Shown: in pieces, positions 35,993 through 45,812 of the stretch
Position numbering within the stretch: the first letter of the stretch is position 1
Layout of the letters: every line of letters begins with the position of its first letter
Origin: an uncultured Pelagibacteraceae bacterium
GTDB taxonomy: Bacteria > Pseudomonadota > Alphaproteobacteria > Pelagibacterales > Pelagibacteraceae
Assembly (NCBI GenBank): GCA_902629575.1
Contig: CACORJ010000006.1
Span: 1 to 64,000 of the forward strand
Length of the DNA stretch: 64,000 bases
Direction of reading: 5' to 3'
Program-made: the position numbers and the translations under genes
Notes under the pieces: model-generated
What the model saw: only the letters and a program-made list of their open reading frames with translations
Databases searched by the model: none
What the model was told of the DNA's origin: nothing

Positions 35993-37267
35993 ATGATTAA
36001 TTTTTTATATAAATTTTTAAAAAAAACAAATAATTCTGATTATGTTACAGATGGAATAAAAAATTTATCAAAAATAACTCCTGTAAAAAAAATTTTTGAA
36101 TCAATAAATGAGTTTTCCTTAGATAGTGAAATCAGGTATGTTGGTGGATGTATTAGAAAGATAATTAAAAAAGAGCAAGTTGATGATATTGATCTTGCAA
36201 CTAATTTGGATCCAAACCAGGTATGTTTAGCTTTAAAAAAGAGTAATATAAGTTTTTATAAGACTGGTATAGAGCATGGAACTGTAACTGCTATTATTAA
36301 TGATTATAAATTCGAAATAACCAGTTTAAGAGAAGACGTTGAAACAGATGGACGTCACGCGATTGTAAAATTTTCAAACGATTGGAAAAAGGATGCTTCT
36401 AGAAGAGATTTTACAATCAATTCTATTTATTCTGACTTAGAAGGCAATTTATTCGATCCATTTGGCGGAAGAAAAGATTTAGAAAATGGTATTGTAAAGT
36501 TTATTGGTAATACCGAGTCAAGAATTAAAGAGGATTATCTAAGAATAGTTCGCTATTTAAGGTTCTATTTAAGTTATTCTAATGATTCACATAATCTTAA
36601 AACTTTGAGATTAATTAAAAAAAATATTGAGGGAATTTCATACCTATCAAAAGAAAGATTACTTGATGAATTAAAAAAATATGTGAAAGCAAAAATTTTA
36701 GTTCAACTTTCAAGAGATAAAGAATCATTAGATTTATTTGAAAATATATTCCCTCAAGTAAAAAGAATAAAATTATTTTCAAATCTTAATAATTTTGCAA
36801 AAAATAAACTCGAGGAATTAGATTTTGTTTTTATATTATCTATATTAATAATTGATGGTTCAGATAACACTGATTACTTTATTTATAAATATAATATTTC
36901 AAAAAAAGATCAAAAAAGATTGAAGATAATAGATAATTTTTATAAAGAAAAAATTTCTGTAAAAAGTTTTTCTGAAAAAAATTTAAATGAGCTTTTTTAT
37001 TATAATGGAAAACAATCTGTAATGGATATTTTAAATTACAGATTATTTACTTTAAAAAAAATTGATACAAAATTACTTAAATTTATTGATAAATTTCATT
37101 CAAAGGTTTTACCAGTTATGCCCGTGAACGCAAAATCTCTGATGAAAAAATATGATATTCCGGAGGGAAAGAATCTTGGAAATAAACTTAAAATTATCGA
37201 GGAGGAATGGGTGAAAAATAATTTCGAATTAACAAATAAACAAATTGACGAAATAGTTAGTCGTTAA
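35993..37267 (+). CDS. cca: CCA tRNA nucleotidyltransferase
   Basis: The 424-residue class II nucleotidyltransferase has [20 protein letters not shown] with the Gly-Gly and the Asp-x-Asp metal ligands, then [21 protein letters not shown] and the [17 protein letters not shown] template region, characteristic of CCA-adding enzymes and poly(A) polymerases. The alphaproteobacterial branch is normally the CCA-adding type. It begins 3 bp after a tRNA gene that encodes its own CCA, so the enzyme here would mainly repair ends or serve tRNAs lacking CCA. It shares stop TTAA with greA. Confidence 0.92.
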   Translation: MINFLYKFLKKTNNSDYVTDGIKNLSKITPVKKIFESINEFSLDSEIRYVGGCIRKIIKKEQVDDIDLATNLDPNQVCLALKKSNISFYKTGIEHGTVTAIINDYKFEITSLREDVETDGRHAIVKFSNDWKKDASRRDFTINSIYSDLEGNLFDPFGGRKDLENGIVKFIGNTESRIKEDYLRIVRYLRFYLSYSNDSHNLKTLRLIKKNIEGISYLSKERLLDELKKYVKAKILVQLSRDKESLDLFENIFPQVKRIKLFSNLNNFAKNKLEELDFVFILSILIIDGSDNTDYFIYKYNISKKDQKRLKIIDNFYKEKISVKSFSEKNLNELFYYNGKQSVMDILNYRLFTLKKIDTKLLKFIDKFHSKVLPVMPVNAKSLMKKYDIPEGKNLGNKLKIIEEEWVKNNFELTNKQIDEIVSR

Positions 37268-37740
37268 ATATACTCAACATCTTTTATTTCAAAGTTTTTA
37301 ACTCCAGCCGGAGTATTGATTTCAACAAGATCCTTTTTATTTTTTCCTATTAGCCCTTTTCCAATTGGAGATTGAAAGTAAATGAGTTTTTGTGTCAAAT
37401 CTGCCTCATCTTTTCCAACAATTTTATAATTTATCTTTTCACCTGTGTCGAGGTTTTCAAGATAAACAGTAGATCCGAAAATTACTTTACCATCGTTATT
37501 AAGTTTCGTTACGTCTATTACATTTGCTCTTGCAATAATATTTTCAATTTCAGTAATTCTTCCCTCATTATGGGACTGTTCCTCTTTAGCAGCATGGTAC
37601 TCGGCATTTTCCTTGAGATCTCCATGAGATCTAGCTTCAGCTATTGCTGAAACTATCTGTGGTCTTTTTTTTTCTTTTAAAAATATCAATTCCTCTTTTA
37701 ATTTTTCTAGGCCGATAAGTGTTATTGGTTCCTTTTCCAT
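37264..37740 (-). CDS. greA: Transcription elongation factor GreA
   Basis: The 158-residue protein has an N-terminal antiparallel coiled coil with the acidic tip motif [17 protein letters not shown], and a C-terminal FKBP-like domain with [12 protein letters not shown]. GreA enters the secondary channel of RNA polymerase and stimulates cleavage of backtracked RNA. Length is standard. It lies 1 bp after hemF on the same strand and is convergent with cca. Confidence 0.96.
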   Translation of the reverse strand: MEKEPITLIGLEKLKEELIFLKEKKRPQIVSAIAEARSHGDLKENAEYHAAKEEQSHNEGRITEIENIIARANVIDVTKLNNDGKVIFGSTVYLENLDTGEKINYKIVGKDEADLTQKLIYFQSPIGKGLIGKNKKDLVEINTPAGVKNFEIKDVEYI

Positions 37741-37741
37741 T

Positions 37742-38569
37742 TTATTTCCATTTAGCTAATGGTGGAAGCGACATCAAAATCCCTTCCACATTTCCTCCAG
37801 TTTGCAATCCAAATTTTGTACCTCTATCATAAAGTAAATTAAATTCAGTGTATCTACCTCTTTTAATATATTGAATTTCTTTATCTTTAATTGTCCATTT
37901 TTTATTTATTTTATTTCTTATTATTTTATTAAAAAGTATTTGAAAGGTAATTCCAAGATCTCTTATAAACTCAAAATCTTTTTCAAAATTATCATTTTTA
38001 TAATCAAAAAAAATTCCGCCAATCCCTCTTCTTTCTTTTCTATGAGGAAGATAAAAATATTGATCGCACCATTTTTTATATCTTTTGTAGTAATTTTTAT
38101 TATGTTTATTACACATATTTTTAAGGGTATTATGAATATCTTTTTTTTCCAAATCATCTTTTTTGGATGGGGTAACATCCATACCGCCTCCAAACCATTG
38201 TTGAGTTGTTGAAATAAATCTAGTATTAAAATGCATCGCTGGAATAATTGGATTTTTCATATGCATTACTACCGATATACCTGAAGCCCAAAATCTAGGA
38301 TCTTTACTTGCTCCAAGTATTTTTTTTTGGAATTTTTTTGGGAATTTTCCATAAACCTTTGAGTAATTTACTCCAACTTTATCAAATACTTTTCCATCTT
38401 GAAGAATTCTAAACTCACCTCCGCCTTCATCTTTTTTATGATTTTTTTTCCAAGTTGTTGATTTAAAATTAATCTTTTTATTTTCTAAAACGCTTATGTC
38501 ATTACATATTGCATTTTGTAATAACTTAAACCAATTACTTGTTAAATCTTTTTTAATTTCTAAGTCCAT
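37742..38569 (-). CDS. hemF: Oxygen-dependent coproporphyrinogen III oxidase
   Basis: The enzyme carries [35 protein letters not shown] and [20 protein letters not shown], all HemF signatures, so heme synthesis here is aerobic. It converts coproporphyrinogen III to protoporphyrinogen IX. I start at ATG 38569 (MDLEIKKD, 275 residues), the position usual for the family, which overlaps trmL by 10 bp. An in-frame ATG at 38587 would add MFKANN. The heme made here feeds the neighbouring bc1 and the distant aa3 oxidase genes. Confidence 0.94.
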   Translation of the reverse strand: MDLEIKKDLTSNWFKLLQNAICNDISVLENKKINFKSTTWKKNHKKDEGGGEFRILQDGKVFDKVGVNYSKVYGKFPKKFQKKILGASKDPRFWASGISVVMHMKNPIIPAMHFNTRFISTTQQWFGGGMDVTPSKKDDLEKKDIHNTLKNMCNKHNKNYYKRYKKWCDQYFYLPHRKERRGIGGIFFDYKNDNFEKDFEFIRDLGITFQILFNKIIRNKINKKWTIKDKEIQYIKRGRYTEFNLLYDRGTKFGLQTGGNVEGILMSLPPLAKWK

Positions 38570-39033
38570 GTTGTTTGCTTTAAACATTCTGATAAGATAA
38601 TAGCAACTGATGATGCAAGATTTAAAGAACGCTTATTATTTTTCATTGGTATTTTTAATTTATTACTAATAATCTTATGTACTTTGCTAGGAACACCTGC
38701 ACTTTCTCTTCCAAATAAAATAGTATCATTTTTTTCAAATTTAAATTCAGTATAAGCTATAGTTGCTTTGGTAGTCATCAATATTATCCTTTCATTTTTT
38801 TTGGTTTCAAAAAAAATATCTGCGCTTTGATAAAAATTTATATCTTTCTCACACATATAATCCATTACGACCCTTTTAAATCTTTTATCAGATAGCAAAA
38901 ATCCACATGGCTCAATTATTTCAAGTTTTGCGCCTAGGCATGCGCATGTTCTGATAATAGCGGCAGTATTTTGGGGAATATCTGGTTCAAATAGTGCAAT
39001 TTTTGGCCCTAGATTTGCAAGATTATGTGTCAT
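38560..39033 (-). CDS. trmL: tRNA (cytidine34-2'-O)-methyltransferase
   Basis: The 157-residue SPOUT protein has LFEPDIPQNTAAIIRTCACL at the N-terminus, the SAM-knot motif ILFGRESAGVPSKVH and RSLNLASSVAIILSE. It is the minimal-length TrmL that methylates the wobble base of tRNA-Leu. The gene overlaps hemF by 10 bp and diverges from petA across 89 bp that contain a perfect palindrome. Confidence 0.93.
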   Translation of the reverse strand: MTHNLANLGPKIALFEPDIPQNTAAIIRTCACLGAKLEIIEPCGFLLSDKRFKRVVMDYMCEKDINFYQSADIFFETKKNERIILMTTKATIAYTEFKFEKNDTILFGRESAGVPSKVHKIISNKLKIPMKNNKRSLNLASSVAIILSECLKQTTWT

Positions 39034-39059
39034 TCTTTCAGTAGAAAAATAATACTTTT

Positions 39060-39083
39060 TTATTATATGTAATCATATAATAA
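39060..39083. promoter_or_regulatory. 24-bp perfect palindrome upstream of petABC
   Basis: TTATTATATG-TAAT-CATATAATAA is a perfect 10-bp inverted repeat around a 4-bp centre, in the 89-bp intergenic region between trmL (minus) and petA (plus), 39 bases before the petA ATG. Such symmetry suggests a dimeric regulator's operator. It could also form a weak hairpin. No known consensus fits it exactly, and AT-rich composition raises the chance rate, but a 20-base perfect match is still notable. Confidence 0.45.
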
Positions 39084-39122
39084 CAAGCTAAATCAATATA
39101 TGAAATTATAGACTTATTTAAA

Positions 39123-39632
39123 ATGGCGGAAAAAAAAACTAAAAGAAGAGATTTTTTATTTACAGCGACTTATGCTGTAGGAGCAGTAGGGGTTGGAGCA
39201 GTAGTTTGGCCTATGATAGACCAGATGAACCCAGATGCATCTGTTAAAGCATTAGCTAGTACCGAAGTAGATGTCAGTTCTTTAAATCGAGGTAAAACAA
39301 TTACCGTGTTATGGAGAGGTAAACCAGTATTCATTAGGAGAAGAACCCAAGAAGAAATTGCTGAGGCAAAATCTGTTAAAATGGAAGAATTAAAACATCC
39401 CGAAAAAGATGAGGATCGTGCAAAAGACCCCGAATGGCTTGTCATGTTAGGTGTTTGCACTCATTTGGGTTGTGTTCCTTTAGATCAAAAGGGTGATTAC
39501 AATGGGTGGTTTTGCCCTTGTCATGGTTCTCATTATGATACGTCAGGAAGAATAAGAAAAGGTCCAGCTCCTACAAATATGGAAATACCGGAATACAAAT
39601 TTGTAGATGCTAATACAATTAAGATTGGATAA
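39123..39632 (+). CDS. petA: Ubiquinol-cytochrome c reductase, Rieske iron-sulfur subunit
   Basis: The 169-residue protein has an N-terminal [20 protein letters not shown] twin-arginine-type signal anchor of the kind used for Rieske export, followed by the soluble domain with Cys112-Thr-His114-Leu-Gly-Cys117 and Cys131-Pro-Cys133-His134 that bind the [2Fe-2S] cluster. It takes electrons from ubiquinol in the bc1 complex. It is the first gene of petABC, and 6 bp separate it from petB. Confidence 0.97.
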   Translation: MAEKKTKRRDFLFTATYAVGAVGVGAVVWPMIDQMNPDASVKALASTEVDVSSLNRGKTITVLWRGKPVFIRRRTQEEIAEAKSVKMEELKHPEKDEDRAKDPEWLVMLGVCTHLGCVPLDQKGDYNGWFCPCHGSHYDTSGRIRKGPAPTNMEIPEYKFVDANTIKIG

Positions 39633-39638
39633 TTTAGT

Positions 39639-40904
39639 ATGAGTGAACACGAATATATACCAAAATCAAAAGTTGGAAAATGGTTTAATGATAGGCTGCC
39701 ATTACTAACTTTAGCAAATCATTTAACAGATTATCCAACTCCAAAAAATTTAAATTATTGGTGGACGTTCGGTGGAATTTTAACTTTTTGTTTAATAACT
39801 CAAATTGTTACAGGTTTAGTTTTAGCAATGCATTACATAGCTCATGCTGATATGGCATTTGAGAGTGTAGAACATATAATGAGAGACGTAAATTATGGAT
39901 GGTTGATTAGATATATTCATGCAAACGGAGCTTCAATGTTTTTCTTAGCAGTGTACATTCATATTTTTAGATCTTTATTTTATGGATCTTATAAGTCCCC
40001 TAGAGAAATTATTTGGATTATTGGTATTATAATCTACCTTTTGATGATGGCTGCAGCTTTTCTTGGATATGTCCTTCCATGGGGACAAATGAGTTTTTGG
40101 GGAGCGACAGTAATAACTAATTTGTTTAGTGCCATTCCATTAGTTGGTGAGGGGATAGTCACGTGGTTGTGGGGAGGGTATTCAGTAGATAACCCAACGC
40201 TTACAAGATTTTTTACATTGCATTATTTGATTCCTTTTTTAATTTTAGGTTTAGTTGTTTTACACATTTGGGCTTTACACGTGCCTGGTAATAATAATCC
40301 AATTGGTATTGATATTAAAAAACCTTCAAAAGATACAGTCCCGTTCCATCCTTATATTGTTATTAAAGATGGTTTTGCATTATTAATGTTCATGATTGTT
40401 TTTGCTTTTTTTGTGTTTTATACGCCAAATATTTTGGGACATGCTGATAATTATATCGAAGCAAATCCGCTCGTGACACCAGCACATATAGTTCCTGAGT
40501 GGTATCTTTTACCTTTTTATGCAATATTGAGATCAGTTCCGGACAAACTTTTAGGTGTAATAGCAATGTTGTCAGCAATTTTTATTCTAGCAGCACTTCC
40601 CTGGCTAGATACTTCAAAAATTAGATCAGCAGTATTTAGACCACTATTTAGACAATTTTATTGGATCCTAGTAGCTGATGTTTTAATTTTGGGATATGTT
40701 GGAGCTATGCCGGCTGAAGGGCTATACTTATTAATCGCTAGAATTGCTACTGCATACTATTTTATACATTTTTTAGTTATACTTCCGGTTTTAGGATTTA
40801 AGGAAAGAACTATACCTGTGCCCTTAAGTATAACTGAACCTATTTTAGGTGGCTCTCCAAATCTTGCCACGGCAAAAAACAAAGATAGTTTGATAAATCA
40901 GTGA
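39639..40904 (+). CDS. petB: Cytochrome b of the bc1 complex
   Basis: The 421-residue protein has eight helices, with heme-ligand His residues in [20 protein letters not shown] and in [18 protein letters not shown]. The quinol-site motif PEWY is in [13 protein letters not shown], and [19 protein letters not shown] is the cd helix region. It catalyses quinol oxidation at Qo and quinone reduction at Qi. petC begins at a GTG overlapping its stop (GTGA). Confidence 0.97.
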   Translation: MSEHEYIPKSKVGKWFNDRLPLLTLANHLTDYPTPKNLNYWWTFGGILTFCLITQIVTGLVLAMHYIAHADMAFESVEHIMRDVNYGWLIRYIHANGASMFFLAVYIHIFRSLFYGSYKSPREIIWIIGIIIYLLMMAAAFLGYVLPWGQMSFWGATVITNLFSAIPLVGEGIVTWLWGGYSVDNPTLTRFFTLHYLIPFLILGLVVLHIWALHVPGNNNPIGIDIKKPSKDTVPFHPYIVIKDGFALLMFMIVFAFFVFYTPNILGHADNYIEANPLVTPAHIVPEWYLLPFYAILRSVPDKLLGVIAMLSAIFILAALPWLDTSKIRSAVFRPLFRQFYWILVADVLILGYVGAMPAEGLYLLIARIATAYYFIHFLVILPVLGFKERTIPVPLSITEPILGGSPNLATAKNKDSLINQ

Positions 40905-41680
40905 AAAATTTCATAAGAATAATATTCTTGATATTATCATTTATTGGTCATCAATTTAACTCTTATGCAGCTGAAAAAGTTGAGTATTTAAAAACAGACT
41001 GGAGTTTTAAAGGTCCTTTTGGTAAATTTGACCGAGCAGCACTTCAAAGAGGATACCAAGTTTACAATGAGGTATGTTCATCTTGTCACTCAATGAAATA
41101 TTTAAGTTATAGAAATTTAACTCAGACAGGGGGACCCGAATTTTCCGAGGCGCAAGCTAAAGCTATAGCAGCATCATTTGAGGTAAAAGATGGACCAAAT
41201 GCGGATGGAGAGATGTTTTTAAGACCTGGAAGATTATCAGATAAGTTCGTAATGCCTTACGAAAATGAAAAAGCAGCTCAAGCTGCAAATGGCGGTGCAT
41301 ATCCTCCAGATATGACTGTATTAGTTAAAGCTAGAGGAGGTGGAGTCGATTACATTTATTCTCTACTTCAAGGATATGAAGATCCTCCTACTGGTGTGAG
41401 TTTAGATGATGGAGTTTATTATAATAAATTTATGTATGGAAATAAAATAAAGATGTCTAACCAACTTTCAGATGGTTTAGTGGAATACTCTGATGGTACT
41501 AATGCTACTGTAGAACAAATGGCAAAAGATGTGACAACTTTTTTAATGTGGACTGCCGAACCTCATTTAGAAACACGTCATAGAATGGGCTTTAAAGCAA
41601 TTGTATATTTAATAATTTTGACTATTCTAGTTTATTTTAGTATGAAAAAAATCTGGTCACGTATTGAAACGGAAGTTTAA
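40901..41680 (+). CDS. petC: Cytochrome c1 of the bc1 complex
   Basis: The 259-residue precursor starts with GTG and has a signal peptide ending near NSYAA (residue 24), a c-type heme site Cys59-Ser-Ser-Cys62-His63 in [15 protein letters not shown], a likely Met ligand in KMSNQLSDG, and one C-terminal anchor helix [16 protein letters not shown]. It passes electrons to cytochrome c and the aa3 oxidase encoded at 8947-14442. Its 3' end overlaps the convergent ychF by 24 bp, the longest overlap of convergent genes here. Confidence 0.97.
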   Translation: MKNFIRIIFLILSFIGHQFNSYAAEKVEYLKTDWSFKGPFGKFDRAALQRGYQVYNEVCSSCHSMKYLSYRNLTQTGGPEFSEAQAKAIAASFEVKDGPNADGEMFLRPGRLSDKFVMPYENEKAAQAANGGAYPPDMTVLVKARGGGVDYIYSLLQGYEDPPTGVSLDDGVYYNKFMYGNKIKMSNQLSDGLVEYSDGTNATVEQMAKDVTTFLMWTAEPHLETRHRMGFKAIVYLIILTILVYFSMKKIWSRIETEV

Positions 41681-42730
41681 AACATCACCATCCTTAACAA
41701 TATAATCTTTACCCTCCAAACGCATTTTGCCATTATTTTTGGAATTAACCCAACCATCATTTTTAACAAAATCATTATACGAAACTGTCTCTGCTCTAAT
41801 AAAGCCTTTCTCGAAATCACTGTGGATCTCACCAGCTGCTTTGGGTGCAGTACAGTTTTTTTCAATTGTCCAAGCTCTTGTTTCCTCAGGTCCAGAAGTA
41901 AAGTACGTATCTAATTCAAGAATTTTATAACCTTTTTGTATTAATAAATCTAATCCAGTATTCTTTAAACCAATCATTTTCATATAATTTTTTTTTTCCT
42001 CATAATCGAGTTCATTTATTTGATTTTCTATGTCTGCTGAAATAATTAGAGTGTTTTCTTGTCCATATTTTTCAATAAAAGTATTCGTATAATTATTACC
42101 GTCAATAATACTCTGTTCATCAACATTACAAACAAAAATTTTTGATTTTATTGATAATAATCCACTTTGATTAAGTTTTTTTTTATCAAAATGATTTTTT
42201 AAATCAGATATATTTTTATCATTATTGATGTATTCAAGGGCTGTTTCAAGGATTCTTAACTGATCATCGTCAATATTTTTTTTTTGATTTTTCTCTAATC
42301 TTTTATGTATAGATTCTAAATCTGCAAGCATCATTTCAGTTTCAATTATCTCTAAGTCTCTAATTGGGTCAACTGTGGAATTTACATTTTGAATATCACT
42401 AGAATCAAAACACCTTACCATATGGATAATAGCATCTACCTCTCTAATATGTGAAAGAAATTTATTTCCTAATCCTTCACCTTTAGATGCACCTTTGACT
42501 AATCCAGCAATATCAACAAAAGAAATAGTAGTGTTGATGATTTTTTTCGATTTCGAGACTCTTGCAAGATTATTTAATCTTTCATCAGGTACCGATACAA
42601 TACCAATATTAGGATCTATTGTACAAAATGGAAAATTTGCAGCTTGGGCTTTATTTGAATTTGTCAGTGCATTAAATAAAGTAGACTTACCAACATTTGG
42701 TAAACCAACTATTCCACATTTAAAACTCAT
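41657..42730 (-). CDS. ychF: Redox-regulated ATPase/GTPase YchF (Obg family)
   Basis: The 357-residue P-loop protein has G1 GLPNVGKSTLFNAL, G3 FVDIAGLVKGASKGEGLGN, and a C-terminal TGS domain with AWTIEKNCTAPKAAGEIHSDFE. YchF (OLA1) binds ATP rather than GTP and associates with ribosomes. It shares one base with pth, so the two form a unit tied to translation quality control. Confidence 0.95.
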   Translation of the reverse strand: MSFKCGIVGLPNVGKSTLFNALTNSNKAQAANFPFCTIDPNIGIVSVPDERLNNLARVSKSKKIINTTISFVDIAGLVKGASKGEGLGNKFLSHIREVDAIIHMVRCFDSSDIQNVNSTVDPIRDLEIIETEMMLADLESIHKRLEKNQKKNIDDDQLRILETALEYINNDKNISDLKNHFDKKKLNQSGLLSIKSKIFVCNVDEQSIIDGNNYTNTFIEKYGQENTLIISADIENQINELDYEEKKNYMKMIGLKNTGLDLLIQKGYKILELDTYFTSGPEETRAWTIEKNCTAPKAAGEIHSDFEKGFIRAETVSYNDFVKNDGWVNSKNNGKMRLEGKDYIVKDGDVLNFRFNT

Positions 42731-43290
42731 TATTTATTATTTACTGTACTTGAAAACAAATCTAATTTTTTGTCAACTAACTCTTTTATAGATTCAGTAA
42801 TATTTTGTGAAATTTTATCAATTCCAATTAGCTCATCGTTATCAAAATTTTGTAAAACATAATCTGATATTTCAATAGGAGCTTTTGGTTTTCCTATACC
42901 AATTCTCACTCTCGAATAATCTTTTCCAATGAATTTGTCGATAGATGCTACCCCGTTATGACCTGCATTTGAACCACCAAATTTTGTTTTAATTTTACCG
43001 AATTCCACATCAAGATCATCATGAAAAACAATCACGTTTTCAACATCGAATTTAAAATATTCTAGTAATTCCCTTATGCATATTCCAGAATTATTCATAA
43101 ATGTAAGAGGTTTTATGGCATAAACTTTTTTTCCTTCAATATTGCCAGTGGTTAACAATCCTTTGAATTTAGGTTTTTGTTTTGAAAGACTAAACTTTTT
43201 ATTAATAGCATCAATAATTTTAAAACCAACGTTATGTCGATTGTTTTCACTGTCTGGTGTCGGATTTCCAAGACCTACAAATAAAATCAT
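42730..43290 (-). CDS. pth: Peptidyl-tRNA hydrolase
   Basis: The 186-residue enzyme has FVGLGNPTPDSENNRHNVGF with catalytic His, FMNNSG and FHDDLDVEFG with the conserved Asp, and GSNAGHNGVASI. It releases peptides from drop-off peptidyl-tRNA. The L25 gene lies 35 bp upstream, and the order rplY-pth-ychF is widely conserved in Proteobacteria. Confidence 0.96.
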   Translation of the reverse strand: MILFVGLGNPTPDSENNRHNVGFKIIDAINKKFSLSKQKPKFKGLLTTGNIEGKKVYAIKPLTFMNNSGICIRELLEYFKFDVENVIVFHDDLDVEFGKIKTKFGGSNAGHNGVASIDKFIGKDYSRVRIGIGKPKAPIEISDYVLQNFDNDELIGIDKISQNITESIKELVDKKLDLFSSTVNNK

Positions 43291-43325
43291 AAATTTAATC
43301 GAAATTTGAATTTCAATTTAATTGA

Positions 43326-44066
43326 TTATTTTTTTGGTTCAGATGCTTTTTTTTCAGTCGGCTTTTTGTCATCAGCATCTTTTTTGTCGCCATCTTTTTT
43401 ATCACCTTCACTTGCAGATTTTTCTCCGTCTGCTGCAGCTTCTGCTCCATCAGTTCCTTCTGCACCCTCCGTTGCCTCTGCTTCAGCCGGTTTTTCAGGT
43501 TCTTTCATAACCGTTGGGGCAGCTAGTGTTGCAATCACGAAATCTCTACCCTGAATAGTTGGAACGACATCACTTTCTAATTTTACAGAAGAAATTTTAA
43601 AACTCTCTCCAATATCTACTCCGTCGAGATCTATAGTCAATTTGTCAGGAATCTTTTCACTTGGACATTTAAGCTCAACTTTTCTTCTAACTATGTTTAG
43701 TACACCACCTCTTTTTAGACCAGGGGATTTTTCGTGGTTAATAAATTCAACAGGTACTTCAATTCTAATCTTAACGCCTGGCAGAACTCTTAAGAAATCA
43801 ACATGAATTGGTTCATCAGTTAGTACATCATAGGTTACTTCTCTAGGCAGCACATTTTGATCTTTACCGTTTAGTTTTAGAGTAACGATATTTGATAAAA
43901 AGTTTTCTTTTTCAATAGTTAACTTTAATAATTTTTTTGAAATAGAGATTTTCTCGTTTTTTTCTTTTCCACCATAAATTATGGCTGGCACATCACCATT
44001 ATTTCTTATAGAACTTAGTTCACCCTTAGTTTTATTATCTCTGGTATTTGCATTTAGTGAAATCAT
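43326..44066 (-). CDS. rplY: 50S ribosomal protein L25 / Ctc with a low-complexity C-terminal tail
   Basis: Residues 1-90 form the 5S rRNA-binding L25 domain (ISLNANTRDNKTKGELSSIR, VPAIIYGGKEK), followed by the TL5/Ctc beta domain (GVLNIVRRKVELKCPSEKIP). After about residue 183 there is a 63-residue tail made almost only of Ala, Glu, Gly, Asp and Lys. ATG 44066 is preferred over an upstream TTG at 44105. Base use in the tail is richer in G+C than the flanks. The tail is probably disordered; its function is unknown. Confidence 0.93.
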   Translation of the reverse strand: MISLNANTRDNKTKGELSSIRNNGDVPAIIYGGKEKNEKISISKKLLKLTIEKENFLSNIVTLKLNGKDQNVLPREVTYDVLTDEPIHVDFLRVLPGVKIRIEVPVEFINHEKSPGLKRGGVLNIVRRKVELKCPSEKIPDKLTIDLDGVDIGESFKISSVKLESDVVPTIQGRDFVIATLAAPTVMKEPEKPAEAEATEGAEGTDGAEAAADGEKSASEGDKKDGDKKDADDKKPTEKKASEPKK

Positions 44067-44110
44067 AAAAACAGAGGTTTTTAACCCATGTTGATAAATA
44101 ATCAAGGTAA

Positions 44111-45043
44111 TTATTTAAATAAATCTGATACTGACGTCGAATTAGAGATCCTTTTAATCGCTTCACCCATCAAGCTAGAAATTGACAAAACTTCAATATT
44201 TTTAGCACTTTTAACTTTACCTCCATTATCAATGGTATCAGTGATTACTAAATTTTTAATAACTGAATTTTTAATTTTTTTTACGGCATCTCCACTTAGT
44301 ACGCCGTGAGTAATATAAACGTAAACTTCTTTAGCCCCTCTGATCTTTAATGCTTTTGCTGCATTAACTATGGTCCCTCCAGAGTCAATTATGTCATCAA
44401 CAATAATACAAACTTTACCTTTGACATTACCAATTACATTCATTACTTGAGATTGACCTGGTTTAGGTCTTCTTTTGTCAACAATTGCTAACTCAGCATT
44501 TAATAGCTTTCCTAAAGCTCTAGCTCTTTCTGTTCCACCAACATCGGGCGCGACACAAATAATGTTCTTACTTTTTATTTTTTTCTTCGCATGTCTCGCA
44601 AATATCGGAGTTGAAAAAAGATTATCTACTGGAATATCAAAAAATCCTTGAATTTGACCTGCATGCAAATCAACTGTTACAATTCTATCTGCACCAGCTT
44701 TTGTAATTAAGTTCGAAACTAATTTTGCAGATATAGAAGTTCGTGGAACAACTTTTCTATCTTGTCTGGCATAACCAAAGTAAGGAATAACTGCAGTAAT
44801 ATTTTTTGCGGACGATCTTTTTAATGCGTCAATACAAAGAAGTAATTCCATAAGATTATCATTTGCGGGAGATGAAACAGACTGAATTATAAAAATACTA
44901 TTTCCTCTAATATTTTCATTAATTTCAATATAAATTTCTCCATCTGAAAATTTTCTGATACTTGAATTTACAAGTTTAGATTTTAAATACTTTGCAATAC
45001 TTTTGCTAAGAGGTTTATTACTATTTCCAGATAATAATTTCAT
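44111..45043 (-). CDS. prs: Ribose-phosphate pyrophosphokinase
   Basis: The 310-residue enzyme has the flexible-loop region [20 protein letters not shown], the metal-binding [18 protein letters not shown] and the PRPP loop [18 protein letters not shown]. It makes PRPP from ribose 5-phosphate and ATP for nucleotide, His and Trp synthesis. In bacteria it is often near rplY and pth, as here; the start lies 7 bp after the stop of the laccase-like gene. Confidence 0.96.
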   Translation of the reverse strand: MKLLSGNSNKPLSKSIAKYLKSKLVNSSIRKFSDGEIYIEINENIRGNSIFIIQSVSSPANDNLMELLLCIDALKRSSAKNITAVIPYFGYARQDRKVVPRTSISAKLVSNLITKAGADRIVTVDLHAGQIQGFFDIPVDNLFSTPIFARHAKKKIKSKNIICVAPDVGGTERARALGKLLNAELAIVDKRRPKPGQSQVMNVIGNVKGKVCIIVDDIIDSGGTIVNAAKALKIRGAKEVYVYITHGVLSGDAVKKIKNSVIKNLVITDTIDNGGKVKSAKNIEVLSISSLMGEAIKRISNSTSVSDLFK

Positions 45044-45050
45044 TAAATGC

Positions 45051-45812
45051 TTAATTAAGCATAATTATTGATATATTTCTACCATAATCATTTTGATTAA
45101 GTTTTAATGATCTTCTAGCACTAAAAAAATTATTTTTTTTTATAAAAGTATCAATATTTACCATATCAATATTTTTAATCCTTGCTGATTTAACTTGTTT
45201 TTTTATAAAATCAACTAAATCAAAATAAATCTTATTTTTCATTACTTTAAAATATTTTAAATATTTTTTATCTTTTTTTATAAATTTTTCTTTAAACTTA
45301 TCTTTTACTTCATAATTCATTCTTGATATACTAGGTCCAATTGCAGCTGTCATATTTTTAGATTTGCAACCTTTTAAAATCATATATCTAACAACTTTTT
45401 TAACTATCTCTTTATACGCTCCTCTCCAACCTGCATGGATTGCAGCAATCATTTTTCTTTTTTTGTCAAAAATTAATATCGGAACACAATCTGCTGTAAG
45501 AACTGCTATTGGAAGACCTTTTTTTTCACTGATTATAGCATCTGCACATTTAACTCTTGATTTGATATTTGAGTTTTTTTTTAGGTATATAAAATGACTA
45601 CTATGGATTTGTTTAACAAAAAAAATTTTTTTAGATTTAATTCCCAATTTTGATTTAACAATTTCCAAATTTTTATTAACATTCAACTTATTGTCTCGAG
45701 ATCCAATTCCACAGTTTAAACTTTTATAAATTCCTTTTGATACTCCGCCCCTATTATTAAAAAAGAAATGACTAATTTCTGGAAATTGGGATAATTTTTT
45801 TGAGTTTGGCAC
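45051..45812 (-). CDS. pgeF: Peptidoglycan editing factor PgeF (laccase-domain, YfiH family)
   Basis: The 253-residue protein has [10 protein letters not shown], the Zn/Cu ligand segment [12 protein letters not shown] and [14 protein letters not shown], with the His-Cys-His set of the YfiH family. Members correct mistakes in peptidoglycan stem peptides or act as phenol oxidases in other contexts. The start is a GTG at 45812, sharing a base with the stop of the upstream methyltransferase gene. Neighbour lgt also belongs to the envelope. Confidence 0.88.
   Translation of the reverse strand: MPNSKKLSQFPEISHFFFNNRGGVSKGIYKSLNCGIGSRDNKLNVNKNLEIVKSKLGIKSKKIFFVKQIHSSHFIYLKKNSNIKSRVKCADAIISEKKGLPIAVLTADCVPILIFDKKRKMIAAIHAGWRGAYKEIVKKVVRYMILKGCKSKNMTAAIGPSISRMNYEVKDKFKEKFIKKDKKYLKYFKVMKNKIYFDLVDFIKKQVKSARIKNIDMVNIDTFIKKNNFFSARRSLKLNQNDYGRNISIIMLN

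Noticed and set aside
40155-40170. CACGTG near GTCACGTGGTT within petB as a parS candidate
   Set aside because: Outside the central six bases it does not fit the consensus, and it is explained by coding sequence.
43306-43554. Plus-strand Ser/Pro/Ala-rich frame over the L25 tail
   Set aside because: It is the complement of the low-complexity rplY tail and looks protein-like only because of the repeats.
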